Shown: piece after piece, positions 41,292 through 52,920 of the stretch
Layout: each line of letters starts with the position of its first letter
Numbering within the stretch: position 1 is the first letter of the stretch
NCBI RefSeq assembly: GCF_900113545.1
Contig: NZ_FOPS01000004.1
Coordinates: forward strand, 167,534-231,533
Length of the DNA stretch: 64,000 nt
Direction of reading: 5' to 3'
Source of the DNA: Neisseria elongata subsp. elongata
GTDB lineage: Bacteria > Pseudomonadota > Gammaproteobacteria > Burkholderiales > Neisseriaceae
Made by a program: the position numbers and the translations under genes
The notes under the pieces: generated by a model
Told to the model about the DNA's origin: nothing
The model's input: the letters and a program-made list of their open reading frames with translations, nothing else
Database searches by the model: none

Positions 41292-42155
41292 TTATTCCGC
41301 TTCCGACGTATCGAAGAAGAGTTGCTGCTGTTGCAGCGGGTTGCCGTCGGCATCGGTAAGCGGGGCGGTGGCCGCGCTGTGTTTGATGACGGCCAGGCTC
41401 AGGCTGCCTTCGGCGGTGCAGGCGGTGTTGATGATGATGCCCGCTTCCGCGCCGTCTTGCAGGACGGCGATGCCTGCGGCTTCTAGGCTGCTGCCCGACA
41501 ATACGGCCAAGCTGCGTTTGACTTGTCCGCGATACTGGGCGCGGGCGATGATTTCCTGGCCGGGGTAGCAGCCTTTTTTGAAGTGCACGCCGCCTATGGT
41601 GTGCTGGTTGAGCATTTGGGCGACGCAGCTTTCTTTGGTCGCCTCTGAAATCCACGGGTAGCCGCTGCGGATTTCATGCAGCTGCCAGGCGTTTTCCGCT
41701 TCGGCATCGTAGGCGGGCAGTTTGTCTTTTTCGCCTGCCAGCAGGATGCCACCGTGGGGCAGGGTGCATTCGATGAGGCCGTCTGAAACGGCAAACGGGA
41801 AGGAAAGGTGCGGTTCGGCGGCGGGCAGGGCGGTTGCGCCTTCGTTCAGACGGCCTGCCGCGCCGTAGCCGAGCAGGGGTTCGAAGACGACTTTTGCGCG
41901 CAGGACGAACATCCGCAGGCGTTTGCACAGGGCTTCGACGAGGTCTGCCGCCGTCAGCAGCAGCAGGTCTTCGCCGCGGTTGAACACCAGCATGTTGGCG
42001 ATGACGCGGCCTTTGGGCGTGTTGTAGGTGGCATAGCAGGCTTCTCCTTCGGCCAGTCCTTCGATGTGGTTGGACAGTTGGCCGTGCAGGAAGGAAGCGC
42101 GGTCTTCGCCGCTGACGCGGATCAGGCCGAAAAAGGGCAGGGCGGAAGTGTGCAT
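41292..42155 (-). CDS. ygfZ: tRNA-modifying/Fe-S maintenance folate-binding protein YgfZ
   Basis: YgfZ binds folate and supports repair or assembly of certain Fe-S enzymes, including tRNA thiolation by MiaB. The 287-residue GcvT-fold protein has SGEDRASFLHGQLSN near the start and the diagnostic loop KGCYPGQEIIARAQYRG with its conserved Cys (about 196-212). Two DUS are read in frame (GRLNEG and FAVSDGLIE). Its stop is followed by a DUS pair and then the CREE. Confidence 0.92.
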   Translation of the reverse strand: MHTSALPFFGLIRVSGEDRASFLHGQLSNHIEGLAEGEACYATYNTPKGRVIANMLVFNRGEDLLLLTAADLVEALCKRLRMFVLRAKVVFEPLLGYGAAGRLNEGATALPAAEPHLSFPFAVSDGLIECTLPHGGILLAGEKDKLPAYDAEAENAWQLHEIRSGYPWISEATKESCVAQMLNQHTIGGVHFKKGCYPGQEIIARAQYRGQVKRSLAVLSGSSLEAAGIAVLQDGAEAGIIINTACTAEGSLSLAVIKHSAATAPLTDADGNPLQQQQLFFDTSEAE

Positions 42156-42233
42156 GGGGAATCCTCGGCTGTTTTGGGTATGGGGTGGGAAACGGGGCGG
42201 CTTGGGTGGTGCGGAAGGCCGTCTGAAAAGGGG

Positions 42234-42707
42234 CTAACTTTCCCAGTCGATGCCGCATATGCCGCCGTCGGCAAACAGTTTGACGGCCAATATTTCGTCG
42301 CTTTTTTCGCTGTCTATCATGTAGTCCATCACAATCGGGTCGTAGTCTGGCAGCTCCACCGTCCATAAAGAGATGCTTTCCAAGCGCATGGCGCGGGCAA
42401 ATTCTTCGGGGTTGTCGGGGTAGTCCGCACCTTCTATTTCGGTGATGTGGAGATTCAAATATTCGCCGTCTTCGGTTAAATATTCGGCAATGGCGGCGCG
42501 GGCCATTTTGTCCGCTTCGTCCAAACGCGCTAAAAACGCGGCGAATGCGTCTAATTTTTCGACATTCAGTTCGTCGTCGCCGCCAGTCCACAAACAGACT
42601 TCGACGGTATCGCCGTTGACGAGCAGCTCACGTTCCCAGCAAACGTCCGGTCCGTTTTCCGGGCTTCCTGCCGATAAGGTTTCAAAATAAGGATGTGAAA
42701 CAGGCAT
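42234..42707 (-). CDS. DUF2004-type acidic protein
   Basis: I start at 42707 (MPVSHPYFETLSAG), preceded by AAGGAAA. The 157-residue soluble protein is strongly acidic. It has a block CWERELLVNGDTVEVCLWTGGDDELNVEKL that fits DUF2004, then a helical segment and a C-terminal DPIVMDYMIDSEKSDEILAVKL. DUF2004 proteins are single-domain and of unknown function; some occur in immunity-gene clusters. Lone gene between glnB and ygfZ on the minus strand. Confidence 0.72.
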   Translation of the reverse strand: MPVSHPYFETLSAGSPENGPDVCWERELLVNGDTVEVCLWTGGDDELNVEKLDAFAAFLARLDEADKMARAAIAEYLTEDGEYLNLHITEIEGADYPDNPEEFARAMRLESISLWTVELPDYDPIVMDYMIDSEKSDEILAVKLFADGGICGIDWES

Positions 42708-42746
42708 GATTGGTTTTCCTTGAATTATTGGCGGGGCGGTGTTTGC

Positions 42747-42786
42747 CGGCCGTCTGAAAAGGGGCATTCTGCGTTTCAGACGGCCT
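42747..42786 (-). terminator. DUS hairpin after glnB
   Basis: CGGCCGTCTGAA (42747-42758) and TTCAGACGGCCT (42775-42786) lie between the glnB stop and the DUF2004 gene. Confidence 0.72.
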
Positions 42787-42800
42787 GTGTGCCATCAGGC

Positions 42801-43178
<378 letters not shown>

Positions 43179-43300
43179 TTATCACAATCCGCCGCAACAC
43201 TCAATCGGGCAGGGCGGGCGGCCGTCTGAAAAAGGCGGACGGATGCGCGGCTTCGGCGTATAATCTGCCATCTTTCCCAACCGCATTTGAGAGCTGAATC

Positions 43301-46300
43301 ATGTCTGTTGTTTTGCCCTTGCGCGGCGTTACCGCCCTTTCCGATTTCCGTGTTGAAAAACTCTTGCAAAAAGCGGCCGCACTCGGCCTGCCCGAAGTGA
43401 AACTGAAAAGCGAATTTTGGTATTTTGTCGGCAGCGAGAAAGCACTGGATGCCGCGACTGTTGAAAAACTGCAAGCCTTGTTGGCGGCGCAAAGCGTTAA
43501 AGAAACGCCCGAAACGCGCGAGGGCTTGCATTTATTTTTGGTAACGCCCCGTTTGGGTACGATTTCGCCGTGGGCTTCCAAAGCGACCAATATCGCGGAA
43601 AACTGCGGTTTGGAAGGAATAGAGCGCATCGAACGCGGCATGGCGGTGTGGCTGGAAGGTCGTCTGAATGATGAACAGAAACAGCAATGGGCGGCGTTGC
43701 TACACGACCGCATGACCGAATCCGTGCTACCCGATTTTCAGACGGCCTCCAAATTATTCCACCATCTCGAATCCGAAACCTTCTCCAGCGTCGATGTTTT
43801 GGGCGGCGGTAAAGAGGCTTTGGTCAAAGCCAATACCGAAATGGGCTTGGCGCTTTCAGCCGACGAAATCGATTATCTGGTTGAAAACTATCAGGCTTTG
43901 CAGCGCAATCCGTCCGATGTGGAGCTGATGATGTTCGCGCAGGCAAACAGCGAACACTGCCGCCACAAAATCTTCAACGCCGATTTCATCCTCAACGGCG
44001 AAAAACAGCCGAAATCGCTCTTCGGTATGATACGCGACACGCACAACGCGCATCCCGAAGGCACGGTCGTTGCCTATAAAGACAATTCGTCCGTGATCGA
44101 AGGCGCGAAAATCGAGCGTTTCTATCCGAATGCGGCGGAAAACCAAGGCTACCGTTTCCACGAGGAAGACACGCATATCATCATGAAAGTGGAAACGCAC
44201 AACCATCCGACCGCCATCGCGCCGTTTGCGGGTGCGGCGACGGGGGCGGGCGGCGAAATCCGCGACGAAGGCGCGACGGGCAAAGGTTCGCGTCCGAAAG
44301 CGGGCTTAACCGGCTTTACCGTATCCAACCTCAACATTCCCGACCTCAAACAGCCATGGGAACAAGATTACGGCAAGCCGGAACACATTTCCTCGCCGTT
44401 GGACATCATGATTGAAGGCCCCATCGGCGGCGCGGCGTTCAACAACGAATTCGGCCGCCCGAACCTCTTGGGCTACTTCCGCACTTTTGAAGAGAAATTT
44501 GACGGTCAGGTTCGCGGCTACCACAAACCGATTATGATTGCCGGCGGCTTGGGCAGCATTCAGGCGCAGCAGACGCATAAAGACGAAATCCCCGAAGGCG
44601 CGTTGCTGATCCAACTGGGCGGCCCGGGCATGCTTATCGGCTTGGGCGGCGGCGCGGCTTCTTCGATGAATACCGGTACAAATGACGCATCTTTGGACTT
44701 CAACTCCGTGCAACGCGGCAACCCCGAAATCGAACGCCGCGCGCAGGAAGTCATCGACCGCTGCTGGCAGCTCGGCGACCAAAACCCGATTATCTCCATC
44801 CACGACGTCGGTGCGGGCGGCCTGTCCAACGCCTTCCCCGAACTCGTCAACGATGCCGGACGCGGCGCGGTATTCAAACTGCGCGACGTGCCGCTGGAAG
44901 AACACGGCCTCAACCCGCTGCAAATCTGGTGCAACGAATCGCAAGAGCGTTATGTGTTGTCGATTTTGGAAAAAGATTTGGACACCTTCCGCGCCATCTG
45001 CGAACGCGAACGCTGCCCATTTGCCGTAGTCGGCACGGCGACCGACGACGGCCATTTGAAAGTGCGCGACGACTTGTTCTCCAACAACCCTGTCGATTTG
45101 CCGCTGAACGTCTTGCTCGGCAAACCGCCCAAAACCACGCGCAGCGACCAAACCGTGAGGTCGTCTAAAAAACCGTTTAACGCGGGCAATATCGACATTA
45201 CCGAAGCCGCCTACCGCGTTCTGCGCCTGCCCACCGTAGCCGCCAAAAACTTCCTGATTACCATCGGCGACCGCAGTGTCGGCGGCATGACCCACCGCGA
45301 CCAAATGGTCGGCAAATACCAAACGCCCGTAGCCGACTGCGCCGTTACCATGATGGGCTTCAACACCTATCGCGGCGAAGCGATGTCTATGGGCGAAAAA
45401 CCGACCGTCGCCCTGTTTGACGCACCTGCTTCAGGCAGAATGTGTGTCGGCGAAGCCATCACCAACATCGCGGCGGTCAACATCGGCGACATCGGCAACA
45501 TCAAGCTTTCCGCCAACTGGATGGCGGCGTGCGGCAACGAAGGCGAAGACGAAAAACTCTACCGCACCGTCGAAGCGGTTTCTAAAGCCTGTCAGGCATT
45601 GGACTTGAGCATTCCCGTGGGCAAAGACAGCCTGTCGATGAAAACCGTGTGGCAGGACGGCGAAGAGAAAAAATCCGTCGTTTCACCGTTGAGCCTGATT
45701 ATCTCCGCGTTCGCGCCGGTAAAAGACGTGCGCAAAACCGTTACGCCCGAGTTGAAAAACGTCGAAGACAGCGTATTGCTGTTTGTCGATTTGGGCTTCG
45801 GCAAAGCGCGTATGGGTGGCTCGGCGTTCGGTCAGGTCTATAACAACATGAGCGGCGAAGCGCCCGATTTGGACGATACAGGTCGTCTGAAAGACTTCTA
45901 CGGCGTGATTCAGCAGCTTGTCGCCGAAGACAAACTTTTGGCGTATCACGACCGCAGCGACGGCGGCTTGTTTGCCACGCTGGCGGAGATGGCGTTTGCG
46001 GGGCGTTGTGGGTTGAATGTGGATTTGACTTCACTGGTTGCCAACCAAGCCGACGTCAACGAAGCCAGCATCCGCGCATTGTTCAATGAAGAACTGGGCG
46101 CAGTGATTCAAATTGCCAAACAAGATATTGCGGCAGCAGAAGCCTTGTTCAAAGCAGCGGCACTGCCCTTGCATACCGTTGCCACCATCGGTTCTGACGA
46201 AAAAATCGTTATCCGCAATCAGGCAGGCATCGTGTTGGAACAAACCCGCGCCGACCTGCAACGCACATGGCAGGAAACGAGCCACGCCATCCAACGCCTG

Positions 46301-47197
46301 CGCGACAACCCTGCCTGCACCGACAGCGAGTTCGCCCTGATTGGCGACAACGACCGCAGCGCATTGTTTGCCGACGTGAAATTTGACGTGAACGAAGACA
46401 TCGCCGCGCCTTTCGTCAACAGCGGCGCGAAACCCAAAATCGCCATCCTGCGCGAACAGGGCGTGAACGGGCAAATCGAAATGGCCGCCGCGTTCACCCG
46501 CGCCGGATTCGATGCCTACGACGTGCATATGTCCGACCTGATGACAGGCCGCGTCCACCTTGCCGACTTCAAAATGCTGGCGGCGTGCGGCGGCTTCAGC
46601 TACGGCGACGTACTCGGTGCGGGCGAAGGCTGGGCGAAATCCATCCTGTTCCACCCCGCCTTGCGCGATCAGTTCGCCGCCTTCTTCGCCGACCCGAACA
46701 CGCTGACATTGGGCGTGTGCAACGGCTGCCAAATGGTCAGCAACCTCGCCGAAATCATCCCCGGCACGGCAGGCTGGCCGAAGTTCAAACGCAACCTGAG
46801 CGAACAGTTTGAAGCACGCCTGAGCATGGTTCACGTCCCCAAATCAGCCTCCCTGATCCTGAACGAAATGCAAGGCTCCAGCCTGCCCGTCGTCGTCAGC
46901 CACGGCGAAGGCCGCGCCGACTTCGCGCTTCACGGTGGCAAAATTTCAGACGGCCTCGGCATCGCGCTGCAATACGTCGACGGACAAAACCAAGTTACCC
47001 AAACCTACCCGCTCAACCCGAACGGCTCGCCGCAAGGCATCGCTGGCGTCACCAACGCCGACGGCCGCGTTACCATCATGATGCCCCACCCCGAACGCGT
47101 GTACCGCGCCGCGCAAATGAGCTGGAAACCGGAAGACTGGACAGAACTGTCCGGCTGGTACCGCCTCTTCGCCGGAGCAAGGAAGGCTTTGGGTTAA
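43301..47197 (+). CDS. purL: Phosphoribosylformylglycinamidine synthase (single-chain)
   Basis: PurL converts FGAR, glutamine and ATP to FGAM in purine synthesis. The 1298-residue large form has an N-terminal PurS-like region (about 1-150) and a linker. Two AIRS-type repeats follow ([28 protein letters not shown] near 300). A C-terminal class I glutaminase domain carries [12 protein letters not shown] (nucleophile Cys about 1140) and the His-Glu pair in MPHPERV. Length is slightly under the usual 1295-1320. The gene holds AG-mucDUS variants (43657, 45880) beside normal AG-DUS (43737, 46945). This suggests mosaic ancestry. Confidence 0.97.
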   Translation: MSVVLPLRGVTALSDFRVEKLLQKAAALGLPEVKLKSEFWYFVGSEKALDAATVEKLQALLAAQSVKETPETREGLHLFLVTPRLGTISPWASKATNIAENCGLEGIERIERGMAVWLEGRLNDEQKQQWAALLHDRMTESVLPDFQTASKLFHHLESETFSSVDVLGGGKEALVKANTEMGLALSADEIDYLVENYQALQRNPSDVELMMFAQANSEHCRHKIFNADFILNGEKQPKSLFGMIRDTHNAHPEGTVVAYKDNSSVIEGAKIERFYPNAAENQGYRFHEEDTHIIMKVETHNHPTAIAPFAGAATGAGGEIRDEGATGKGSRPKAGLTGFTVSNLNIPDLKQPWEQDYGKPEHISSPLDIMIEGPIGGAAFNNEFGRPNLLGYFRTFEEKFDGQVRGYHKPIMIAGGLGSIQAQQTHKDEIPEGALLIQLGGPGMLIGLGGGAASSMNTGTNDASLDFNSVQRGNPEIERRAQEVIDRCWQLGDQNPIISIHDVGAGGLSNAFPELVNDAGRGAVFKLRDVPLEEHGLNPLQIWCNESQERYVLSILEKDLDTFRAICERERCPFAVVGTATDDGHLKVRDDLFSNNPVDLPLNVLLGKPPKTTRSDQTVRSSKKPFNAGNIDITEAAYRVLRLPTVAAKNFLITIGDRSVGGMTHRDQMVGKYQTPVADCAVTMMGFNTYRGEAMSMGEKPTVALFDAPASGRMCVGEAITNIAAVNIGDIGNIKLSANWMAACGNEGEDEKLYRTVEAVSKACQALDLSIPVGKDSLSMKTVWQDGEEKKSVVSPLSLIISAFAPVKDVRKTVTPELKNVEDSVLLFVDLGFGKARMGGSAFGQVYNNMSGEAPDLDDTGRLKDFYGVIQQLVAEDKLLAYHDRSDGGLFATLAEMAFAGRCGLNVDLTSLVANQADVNEASIRALFNEELGAVIQIAKQDIAAAEALFKAAALPLHTVATIGSDEKIVIRNQAGIVLEQTRADLQRTWQETSHAIQRLRDNPACTDSEFALIGDNDRSALFADVKFDVNEDIAAPFVNSGAKPKIAILREQGVNGQIEMAAAFTRAGFDAYDVHMSDLMTGRVHLADFKMLAACGGFSYGDVLGAGEGWAKSILFHPALRDQFAAFFADPNTLTLGVCNGCQMVSNLAEIIPGTAGWPKFKRNLSEQFEARLSMVHVPKSASLILNEMQGSSLPVVVSHGEGRADFALHGGKISDGLGIALQYVDGQNQVTQTYPLNPNGSPQGIAGVTNADGRVTIMMPHPERVYRAAQMSWKPEDWTELSGWYRLFAGARKALG
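43657..43668 (+). repeat. AG-mucDUS (AGGTCGTCTGAA) inside purL
   Basis: Differs from the resident AG-DUS at the fourth base. A second exact copy is at 45880-45891, a one-mismatch copy near 45157, and an inverted pair lies just after the gene (47231-47242 and 47273-47284). Confidence 0.9.
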
Positions 47198-47230
47198 CCG
47201 GCAGGCTGATTTGATTCGGCTTTAAAGAAA

Positions 47231-47284
47231 AGGTCGTCTGAAAACGATTTAGCGGATTCTGCTATATTCGTTTTCAGACGACCT
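47231..47284 (+). terminator. AG-mucDUS hairpin after purL
   Basis: AGGTCGTCTGAA (47231-47242) and TTCAGACGACCT (47273-47284), then TTTATATG. This is the only terminator in the window built from the mucDUS variant. Confidence 0.8.
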
Positions 47285-47326
47285 TTATATGTTCTTTTGC
47301 GTATGAAGACCGAACCAACCGCCGTC

Positions 47327-47421
47327 ATTCCCGCGCAGGCGGGAATCCAGACCTCTATATTTCAGAAATATTTAAAGATTACTGTAAATCCAAACTTCCG
47401 GATTCCCGCCTGCGCGGGAAT
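47327..47421. repeat. NIME-type repeat flanked by dRS3 inverted repeats
   Basis: dRS3 copies ATTCCC-N8-GGGAAT at 47327-47346 and 47402-47421 enclose about 55 bp of AT-rich sequence. Complementarity extends outward (GCCGTCATTCCC against GGGAATGACGG). It lies between purL and ubiC. Confidence 0.88.
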
Positions 47422-47460
47422 GACGGTTGGCGGTATGACGCATTATCTTAATAATCGGTT

Positions 47461-47976
47461 TTACAAATAACCGACCAGGGCGGGCAGGAAACATTCCACC
47501 AAGCCCAGTGTTTCGTTTTGCCTTTGGAAAAACGAACGGCGGGCCAATTGCGCATTTTGCACCGATGGGAGCGGGATGCCTTCGAGGGCGGCAAATTCCA
47601 GCAGCGAACGCTGCCAGTCCGCACTTTCGGCAAACAGGCGTTCGCCCAACGGGCGGCTGCCGCAGTCGAGCATCTGCCGCCAGTAGTCGGACGACGGCAG
47701 GCATTGGCTGCGTGCCCAGACGACGGGTTCGCCATTGAGGCAGAGTTCGACGTCGCGGCAGAAGTATGATTTGCCCGGTCCGCCGCCGTCGAGAAGGAGG
47801 CTGCCGTCCGCCAGGCCCAGATGCAGCAGGCGGACGGAGAATTCACAGGGCAGGGCGCGCAAGGCGGCGGTCAGCGACGGGCTTTGCAACAGGCCGGCCA
47901 GTTTTTCAGACGGCCTGAGGGTGGAGGGCAGGCGGGTTTGCCAAAGCGGGGCGGAAGGGTTCATGCGGAAGGTCAT
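47461..47976 (-). CDS. ubiC: Chorismate pyruvate-lyase
   Basis: UbiC releases 4-hydroxybenzoate from chorismate, the first committed step of ubiquinone synthesis. The 171-residue protein has the family block CRDVELCLNGEPVVWARSQCLP and a C-terminal GERLF region. The ATG at 47976 overlaps the perM stop as ATGA, which fixes the start and implies coupling. The MNPS Met 12 bases further in is an alternative. One DUS is read as LRPSEKLAG. ubiA, usually next to ubiC in other bacteria, is absent. Confidence 0.9.
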   Translation of the reverse strand: MTFRMNPSAPLWQTRLPSTLRPSEKLAGLLQSPSLTAALRALPCEFSVRLLHLGLADGSLLLDGGGPGKSYFCRDVELCLNGEPVVWARSQCLPSSDYWRQMLDCGSRPLGERLFAESADWQRSLLEFAALEGIPLPSVQNAQLARRSFFQRQNETLGLVECFLPALVGYL

Positions 47977-49043
47977 TTGTGTTGGTAAAAATGGCTGGCG
48001 AAATAGACCTGCGAACCTTCGCGCAGCAGCACCAGACAGATGGCGGCCAGCGGCAGGCCGATCAGCATGCCGACAAAGCCCATCAGTTGGCCGAACGCCA
48101 TTAAAGAGAAAATCACCCAAAACGGCGACAGGCCGATGCGGTCGCCGACGATTTTCGGCGTAACGACGAAGCTCTCCAAAAGTTGTCCGGCGGCAAATAC
48201 CAGCCATACCCAGACCAACCCATGCCATGAGCCGAATTGGAGCAGGGCGGCAATGGTGGCCAGCAGCAGGCCGGTAAACGCGCCCAAATAGGGGATGAAG
48301 ACCAAAAGGCCGGCAATCATGCCGATGGCGAAGCCCGAATCGAGGCCGGTCAGCATCAGGCCGACGCCGTATACCACGCCCATAATCAGCATCACCATTA
48401 GCTGCCCGCGCAAAAATTCGCCCAATACTTCGTCGATTTCGCTGCCGATACGGGTGTAGGCATCGATAAAGCGGCGCGGCATCAGGGCGCGGATGCCGTG
48501 CGACCAACGCTGCCAGTCGTATAGGAAGTAATACAGAAGCAGCGGCAGGAGGGCGAGGTTGCTCAAGCCGGAAGCCAGCGCGCCGCCTTGTTCCATCAGA
48601 GTTGGGGCGATTTTCGACGCGGTGTTTTGCAGCGTGCCGGTGTGGCTTTGCAGCCAGTTCAGCAGGGTTTCCTTATTCAGCGGGATATGTGTGCCGAAAT
48701 GGTGGTTAAACCAAGGCAATGCTTTGTTTTGAACGAAGTCAATCAGCTGCGGCAGACGGTTGGTCAGGTTTTGAAATTGTGTCAGCAGCATCGGTATCAG
48801 AATCAGCAGCAATGCCAACAGTATGAGTAGGGCGAACATCATCACCAGCATCGATGCGGGAGCACGCGATACGCCTTTGTCGCGCAGCTTTTCCACCAGC
48901 GGATTGAGGATATAGGCCAAAACGGCGGCGACGATAAACGGGGTCAGAATATCGCGCAATGCCAGCACCAGCCAGCTTGCAACGATAAAAAATACCGCGC
49001 AGGGCAGCCAGGGGGACAGACCGCGTTTTTTCTTCGTATACAT
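47973..49043 (-). CDS. perM: PerM/AI-2E family membrane permease
   Basis: The 356-residue polytopic protein has about eight transmembrane helices in the AI-2E_transport (UPF0118) pattern. These are two N-terminal helices (LVLALRDILTPFIVAAVLAYILNPLVE) and a periplasmic segment (about 75-150). A C-terminal bundle follows with FIPYLGAFTGLLLA and PKIVGDRIGLSPFWVIFSLM. I start at 49043 (MYTKKKRGLSPWL); earlier Met codons lack membrane-protein character. Substrate is unknown; family members have been linked to AI-2 export or Na+/H+ exchange. It overlaps ubiC and is divergent from purM. Confidence 0.87.
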   Translation of the reverse strand: MYTKKKRGLSPWLPCAVFFIVASWLVLALRDILTPFIVAAVLAYILNPLVEKLRDKGVSRAPASMLVMMFALLILLALLLILIPMLLTQFQNLTNRLPQLIDFVQNKALPWFNHHFGTHIPLNKETLLNWLQSHTGTLQNTASKIAPTLMEQGGALASGLSNLALLPLLLYYFLYDWQRWSHGIRALMPRRFIDAYTRIGSEIDEVLGEFLRGQLMVMLIMGVVYGVGLMLTGLDSGFAIGMIAGLLVFIPYLGAFTGLLLATIAALLQFGSWHGLVWVWLVFAAGQLLESFVVTPKIVGDRIGLSPFWVIFSLMAFGQLMGFVGMLIGLPLAAICLVLLREGSQVYFASHFYQHK

Positions 49044-49234
49044 AATGGATTGCCCTAAAGGGGAAATAAAGTGGCGAAGCATAACACGGAGAAGCACGGG
49101 CTGCATCCTTCAGGCCGTCTGAAAACTTTTTACGTCGTATAAAACCGCTGCCAAGCCCGACAAAACGGGCGGAATAGGGTAAAATGCCGCCGATTTTTCC
49201 CAACCTTGTTTACAAAACCGAGAAAGCCGACAAA

Positions 49235-50269
49235 ATGAGCGAATCCTTAAGCTACCGCGACGCAGGCGTTGACATTGACGCAGGCGATCAACTGGTCGAA
49301 AACATCAAACCTTTTGCCAAACGCACCATGCGTCCCGAAGTGTTGGGTGATTTGGGCGGCTTCGGCGCATTGGTCGAAATCAGCAAAAAATACAAAAATC
49401 CCGTCCTCGTCAGCGGCACCGACGGCGTGGGCACCAAGCTCAAGCTCGCCTTCGACTGGGACAAACACGACACCGTCGGTATCGACCTCGTCGCCATGAG
49501 CGTCAACGATATTTTGGTTCAAGGTGCTGAGCCTTTGTTCTTCCTCGACTATTTCGCCTGCGGCAAACTCGACGTCGCCCGCGCTACCGACGTGATTAAA
49601 GGCATAGCCCAAGGCTGCGAAGAATCCGGCTGCGCCCTTATCGGCGGCGAAACCGCCGAAATGCCCGGTATGTATCCCGAAGGCGAATACGACTTGGCGG
49701 GCTTCGCCGTCGGCGTGGTCGAAAAAGAGCGCGTCATCAACGGCCGCAGCATCAAAGCGGGCGACATCGTGTTGGGCTTGGCTTCCAACGGCGCCCATTC
49801 CAACGGCTACTCCCTCGTCCGCAAAATCATCGCCCGCGACAATCCCGATTTGGACGCCGAGTTCGACAACGGCAAAACCCTGCGCGAAACCATCATTGCC
49901 CCGACCCGCCTGTATGTAAAACCCATCCTCGCCGCTTTGGAAAAATTCACCGTCAAAGGCATGGCGCACATTACCGGCGGCGGCATTACCGAAAACGTAC
50001 CGCGCATCCTGCCGGAAAACACCGTCGCCCAAATCGACGCCAAAGCATGGGAATTGCCCAAGCTGTTCCGATGGCTGCAACAGGCAGGCAATGTGGAAAC
50101 GCAAGAAATGTACCGCACCTTCAACTGCGGCATCGGCATGGTGGTCGTGATTGCCGAAGAAGATGCCGACGCGGTGCAGGCATTCTTAACCGAACAAGGC
50201 GAAACCGTTTACCGTTTGGGCGTTATCCGCGAACGCAGCGGCGACGAACACCAAACCCAAGTTGTCTGA
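49235..50269 (+). CDS. purM: Phosphoribosylformylglycinamidine cyclo-ligase
   Basis: PurM closes FGAM to AIR with ATP in purine synthesis. The 344-residue protein opens [18 protein letters not shown], which is standard. It has [15 protein letters not shown], the [30 protein letters not shown] block and [22 protein letters not shown] use 49235; the frame is open upstream to 49184 but without conserved sequence. It is monocistronic and divergent from perM. purN does not follow it. Confidence 0.96.
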   Translation: MSESLSYRDAGVDIDAGDQLVENIKPFAKRTMRPEVLGDLGGFGALVEISKKYKNPVLVSGTDGVGTKLKLAFDWDKHDTVGIDLVAMSVNDILVQGAEPLFFLDYFACGKLDVARATDVIKGIAQGCEESGCALIGGETAEMPGMYPEGEYDLAGFAVGVVEKERVINGRSIKAGDIVLGLASNGAHSNGYSLVRKIIARDNPDLDAEFDNGKTLRETIIAPTRLYVKPILAALEKFTVKGMAHITGGGITENVPRILPENTVAQIDAKAWELPKLFRWLQQAGNVETQEMYRTFNCGIGMVVVIAEEDADAVQAFLTEQGETVYRLGVIRERSGDEHQTQVV

Positions 50270-50279
50270 CACTACACGG

Positions 50280-50320
50280 AGGCCGTCTGAAAACGCCGAT
50301 GCAGGCATTTCAGACGGCCT
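50280..50320 (+). terminator. DUS hairpin after purM
   Basis: AGGCCGTCTGAA (50280-50291) and TTCAGACGGCCT (50309-50320) followed by TTTTTCCC. A second DUS pair lies at 50370-50381 and 50393-50404 before maeB. Confidence 0.82.
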
Positions 50321-50433
50321 TTTTCCCGTATGCACGCCATGTTAGAATCGTGCATTTGCAAATCTTCGCAGGCCGTCTGAACCGGTAGCGTTTTCAGACG
50401 GCCTGCATCCCAAACCCTTCAGGAGAAAACAGC

Positions 50434-52713
50434 ATGGATGATTTAATCAAAGAAGCCGCACTGCGCTTTCACGAATACCCCAATCCCGGCAAAATCCAAG
50501 TCGCGCCCACCAAGCCGCTGGGCACGCAATACGACTTATCGCTGGCTTATTCGCCGGGCGTGGCCGCGCCGTGCATGGAAATCCACGCCGAACCGCTGAA
50601 CGCCTACAAATACACCGCCAAAGGCAATCTGGTGGCCGTCATTTCAAACGGCACGGCGGTTTTGGGGTTGGGCAATATCGGCGCGCTGGCGGGCAAACCC
50701 GTGATGGAAGGTAAGGGCGTATTGTTCAAAAAATTCGCCAACATCGACGTTTTCGACATCGAAGTCAATGAAACCGACCCCGACAAACTGGTTGAAATCA
50801 TCGCATCGTTGGAACCCACTTTCGGCGGCATCAATCTCGAAGACATCAAAGCACCCGAGTGTTTTTATATTGAGAAAAAATTGCGCGAACGCTGCAACAT
50901 CCCCGTTTTCCACGACGACCAACACGGTACGGCCATCATCACCGCCGCCGCCGTATTGAACGCCCTGCGCGTGGTGGGCAAGGATATCGGCCAAGTCAAA
51001 CTCGTCTGCTCCGGCGCGGGTGCGGCCGCCATCGCCTGCCTGGACTTGCTGGTTGCTTTGGGCATGAAGCGTGAAAACATCACCGTTTGCGACTCCAAAG
51101 GCGTGATTTACCAAACCCGCGAAGACCGCGGGCGCATGGACGAGAGCAAAGTGCGCTACGCCATCGCCGACAACGGCCAGCGCGTATTGGCCGACGCGGT
51201 AAACGGCAAAGACATCTTCTTGGGACTCTCCGGCCCCAACGTATTAAGTCCCGAAATGCTGAAAACCATGGCCGCCAGCCCCATCGTATTGGCACTGGCC
51301 AACCCGCAGCCCGAAATCTGGCCGCCTGAAGCCAAAGAAGCCCGCCCCGACGTAATTATCGGCACCGGCCGTTCAGACTTCCCAAATCAGGTAAACAACG
51401 TCCTGTGCTTCCCGTTCATCTTCCGCGGCGCGCTGGATGTGGGTGCGACCACCATCAACGAAGAAATGAAACTGGCCTGCGTACGCGCGATTGCCGATTT
51501 GGCGATGGCCGAATCCAGCGCGGAGGTGGCCGGCGCATACGGCGATGCGGAATTGACTTTCGGTCCGGAATACCTGATTCCCAAACCGTTCGACCCGCGC
51601 CTGATTGCCCGCATCGCCCCGGCGGTCGCCAAAGCCGCGATGGATTCCGGCGTAGCCACCCGTCCGATTGCCGACTTGGAAGCCTATGCGGAAAAACTGA
51701 CCGAGTTTGTTTACAAAACCAGCCTGTTCATGCGTCCGGTGTTCAACCAGGCGCGCAAAGACATCAAGCGCATCGTGCTGACCGAAGGCGAAGACGAACG
51801 CGTATTGCATGCCGCGCAACAAGTCGTGTCGCAGAAACTGGCCTTCCCGATTTTGGTGGGCGATGCCAAGCTCATCGAAGAACGCCTGCACAGCCAAGGC
51901 CTGACCATCCAGCCGGGCAAAGATTTCGAACTAATCGACATCAAAAACAGCCCCTATTACGAAGCAAGCTGGAAGGAATATTACAACCTGCGCAAACGGT
52001 GCGGCGTAACCGAAGAAATGGCCCGCCGCCGCTTGAAAGCGAATACCACGCTGGTGGGCGCGCTTCTGGTTCGCCTCGGCCATGCGGACGGCTTGGTGTG
52101 CGGCACGATGGGGCGTTTCCACGACCACTTTGCCGTGATGGAAGAAGTAATAGGCTATAACAATCCCGAAAAAGAAGCCTTCGCCATGAACGCGTTGATT
52201 TCCAACAAGGGCAATTTCTTCATCGCCGACACCTACATCAACGAAAACCCGACCGCCGAACAATTGGCCAACGGTACGTTAATGTGCGCCGCCGAAATGA
52301 AACGCATCGGCCTGAAGCCGAAAGTTGCGCTGGTGTCCAATTCCAACTACGGCAGCCATTGCAGCCCCGATGCCCGTAAAATGCAGCGTGCACTGGAAAT
52401 CATCCGCGAACTTGATCCGACTTTGGAAATCGACGGTGAAATGCAGGCCGATGTGGCTTTGGACGAAACCATGCGCAAGAGCATCTTCCCCGAAACCACA
52501 TTGAGCGGCGCGGCCAACCTGCTGGTGATGCCGAATGTGGAAGCGGCCAACATCAGCTACAACCTGCTGCGCGTGAACGCCACCAACGGCATTACCGTCG
52601 GCCCCATCCTGATGGGCTTGAACAAACCGGTGCAGATTGTTACGCCGATTTCCACCGTCCGCCGCATCGTAAACATGATTGCCCTGGCCGCTGTGGACGC
52701 GCAACGCCAATAA
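50434..52713 (+). CDS. maeB: NADP-dependent malic enzyme (malic-PTA hybrid)
   Basis: MaeB decarboxylates malate to pyruvate with NADPH formation. The 759-residue protein has the malic enzyme N-terminal domain (about 1-160) with YSPGVAAPC. The NAD(P)-binding domain follows (about 165-415; [15 protein letters not shown]). The C-terminal domain resembles phosphotransacetylase (about 430-755; [21 protein letters not shown]) but has lost that activity in the family and binds acetyl-CoA as an effector. [13 protein letters not shown] is the active-site block. AGGAG precedes the ATG. It is monocistronic and flanked by DUS hairpins on both sides. Confidence 0.95.
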   Translation: MDDLIKEAALRFHEYPNPGKIQVAPTKPLGTQYDLSLAYSPGVAAPCMEIHAEPLNAYKYTAKGNLVAVISNGTAVLGLGNIGALAGKPVMEGKGVLFKKFANIDVFDIEVNETDPDKLVEIIASLEPTFGGINLEDIKAPECFYIEKKLRERCNIPVFHDDQHGTAIITAAAVLNALRVVGKDIGQVKLVCSGAGAAAIACLDLLVALGMKRENITVCDSKGVIYQTREDRGRMDESKVRYAIADNGQRVLADAVNGKDIFLGLSGPNVLSPEMLKTMAASPIVLALANPQPEIWPPEAKEARPDVIIGTGRSDFPNQVNNVLCFPFIFRGALDVGATTINEEMKLACVRAIADLAMAESSAEVAGAYGDAELTFGPEYLIPKPFDPRLIARIAPAVAKAAMDSGVATRPIADLEAYAEKLTEFVYKTSLFMRPVFNQARKDIKRIVLTEGEDERVLHAAQQVVSQKLAFPILVGDAKLIEERLHSQGLTIQPGKDFELIDIKNSPYYEASWKEYYNLRKRCGVTEEMARRRLKANTTLVGALLVRLGHADGLVCGTMGRFHDHFAVMEEVIGYNNPEKEAFAMNALISNKGNFFIADTYINENPTAEQLANGTLMCAAEMKRIGLKPKVALVSNSNYGSHCSPDARKMQRALEIIRELDPTLEIDGEMQADVALDETMRKSIFPETTLSGAANLLVMPNVEAANISYNLLRVNATNGITVGPILMGLNKPVQIVTPISTVRRIVNMIALAAVDAQRQ

Positions 52714-52734
52714 ACGGTATATGTTAAACGGGAA

Positions 52735-52831
52735 AGGCCGTCTGAAATTGCCGCAGTTGGTTTTCAGACGGCCTTTTTATGCCGACAAACGGTTTTTCAG
52801 ACGGCCTCGGTTTTCAAACAGGCCGTCTGAA
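52735..52831. repeat. Four DUS downstream of maeB, first pair a terminator
   Basis: 52735-52746 pairs with 52763-52774, followed by TTTTTAT. Another inverted pair lies at 52796-52807 and 52820-52831. No gene fits in this 207-bp gap before the HIT gene. Confidence 0.83.
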
Positions 52832-52920
52832 AAGTTTGAACAGCCCTATCGTAAGGCCTGCCTCCTGCGTCTTCCGATTGTTTTACGGTACAATGGCGGC
52901 TTTCCGTTTGGAGATGCTTC

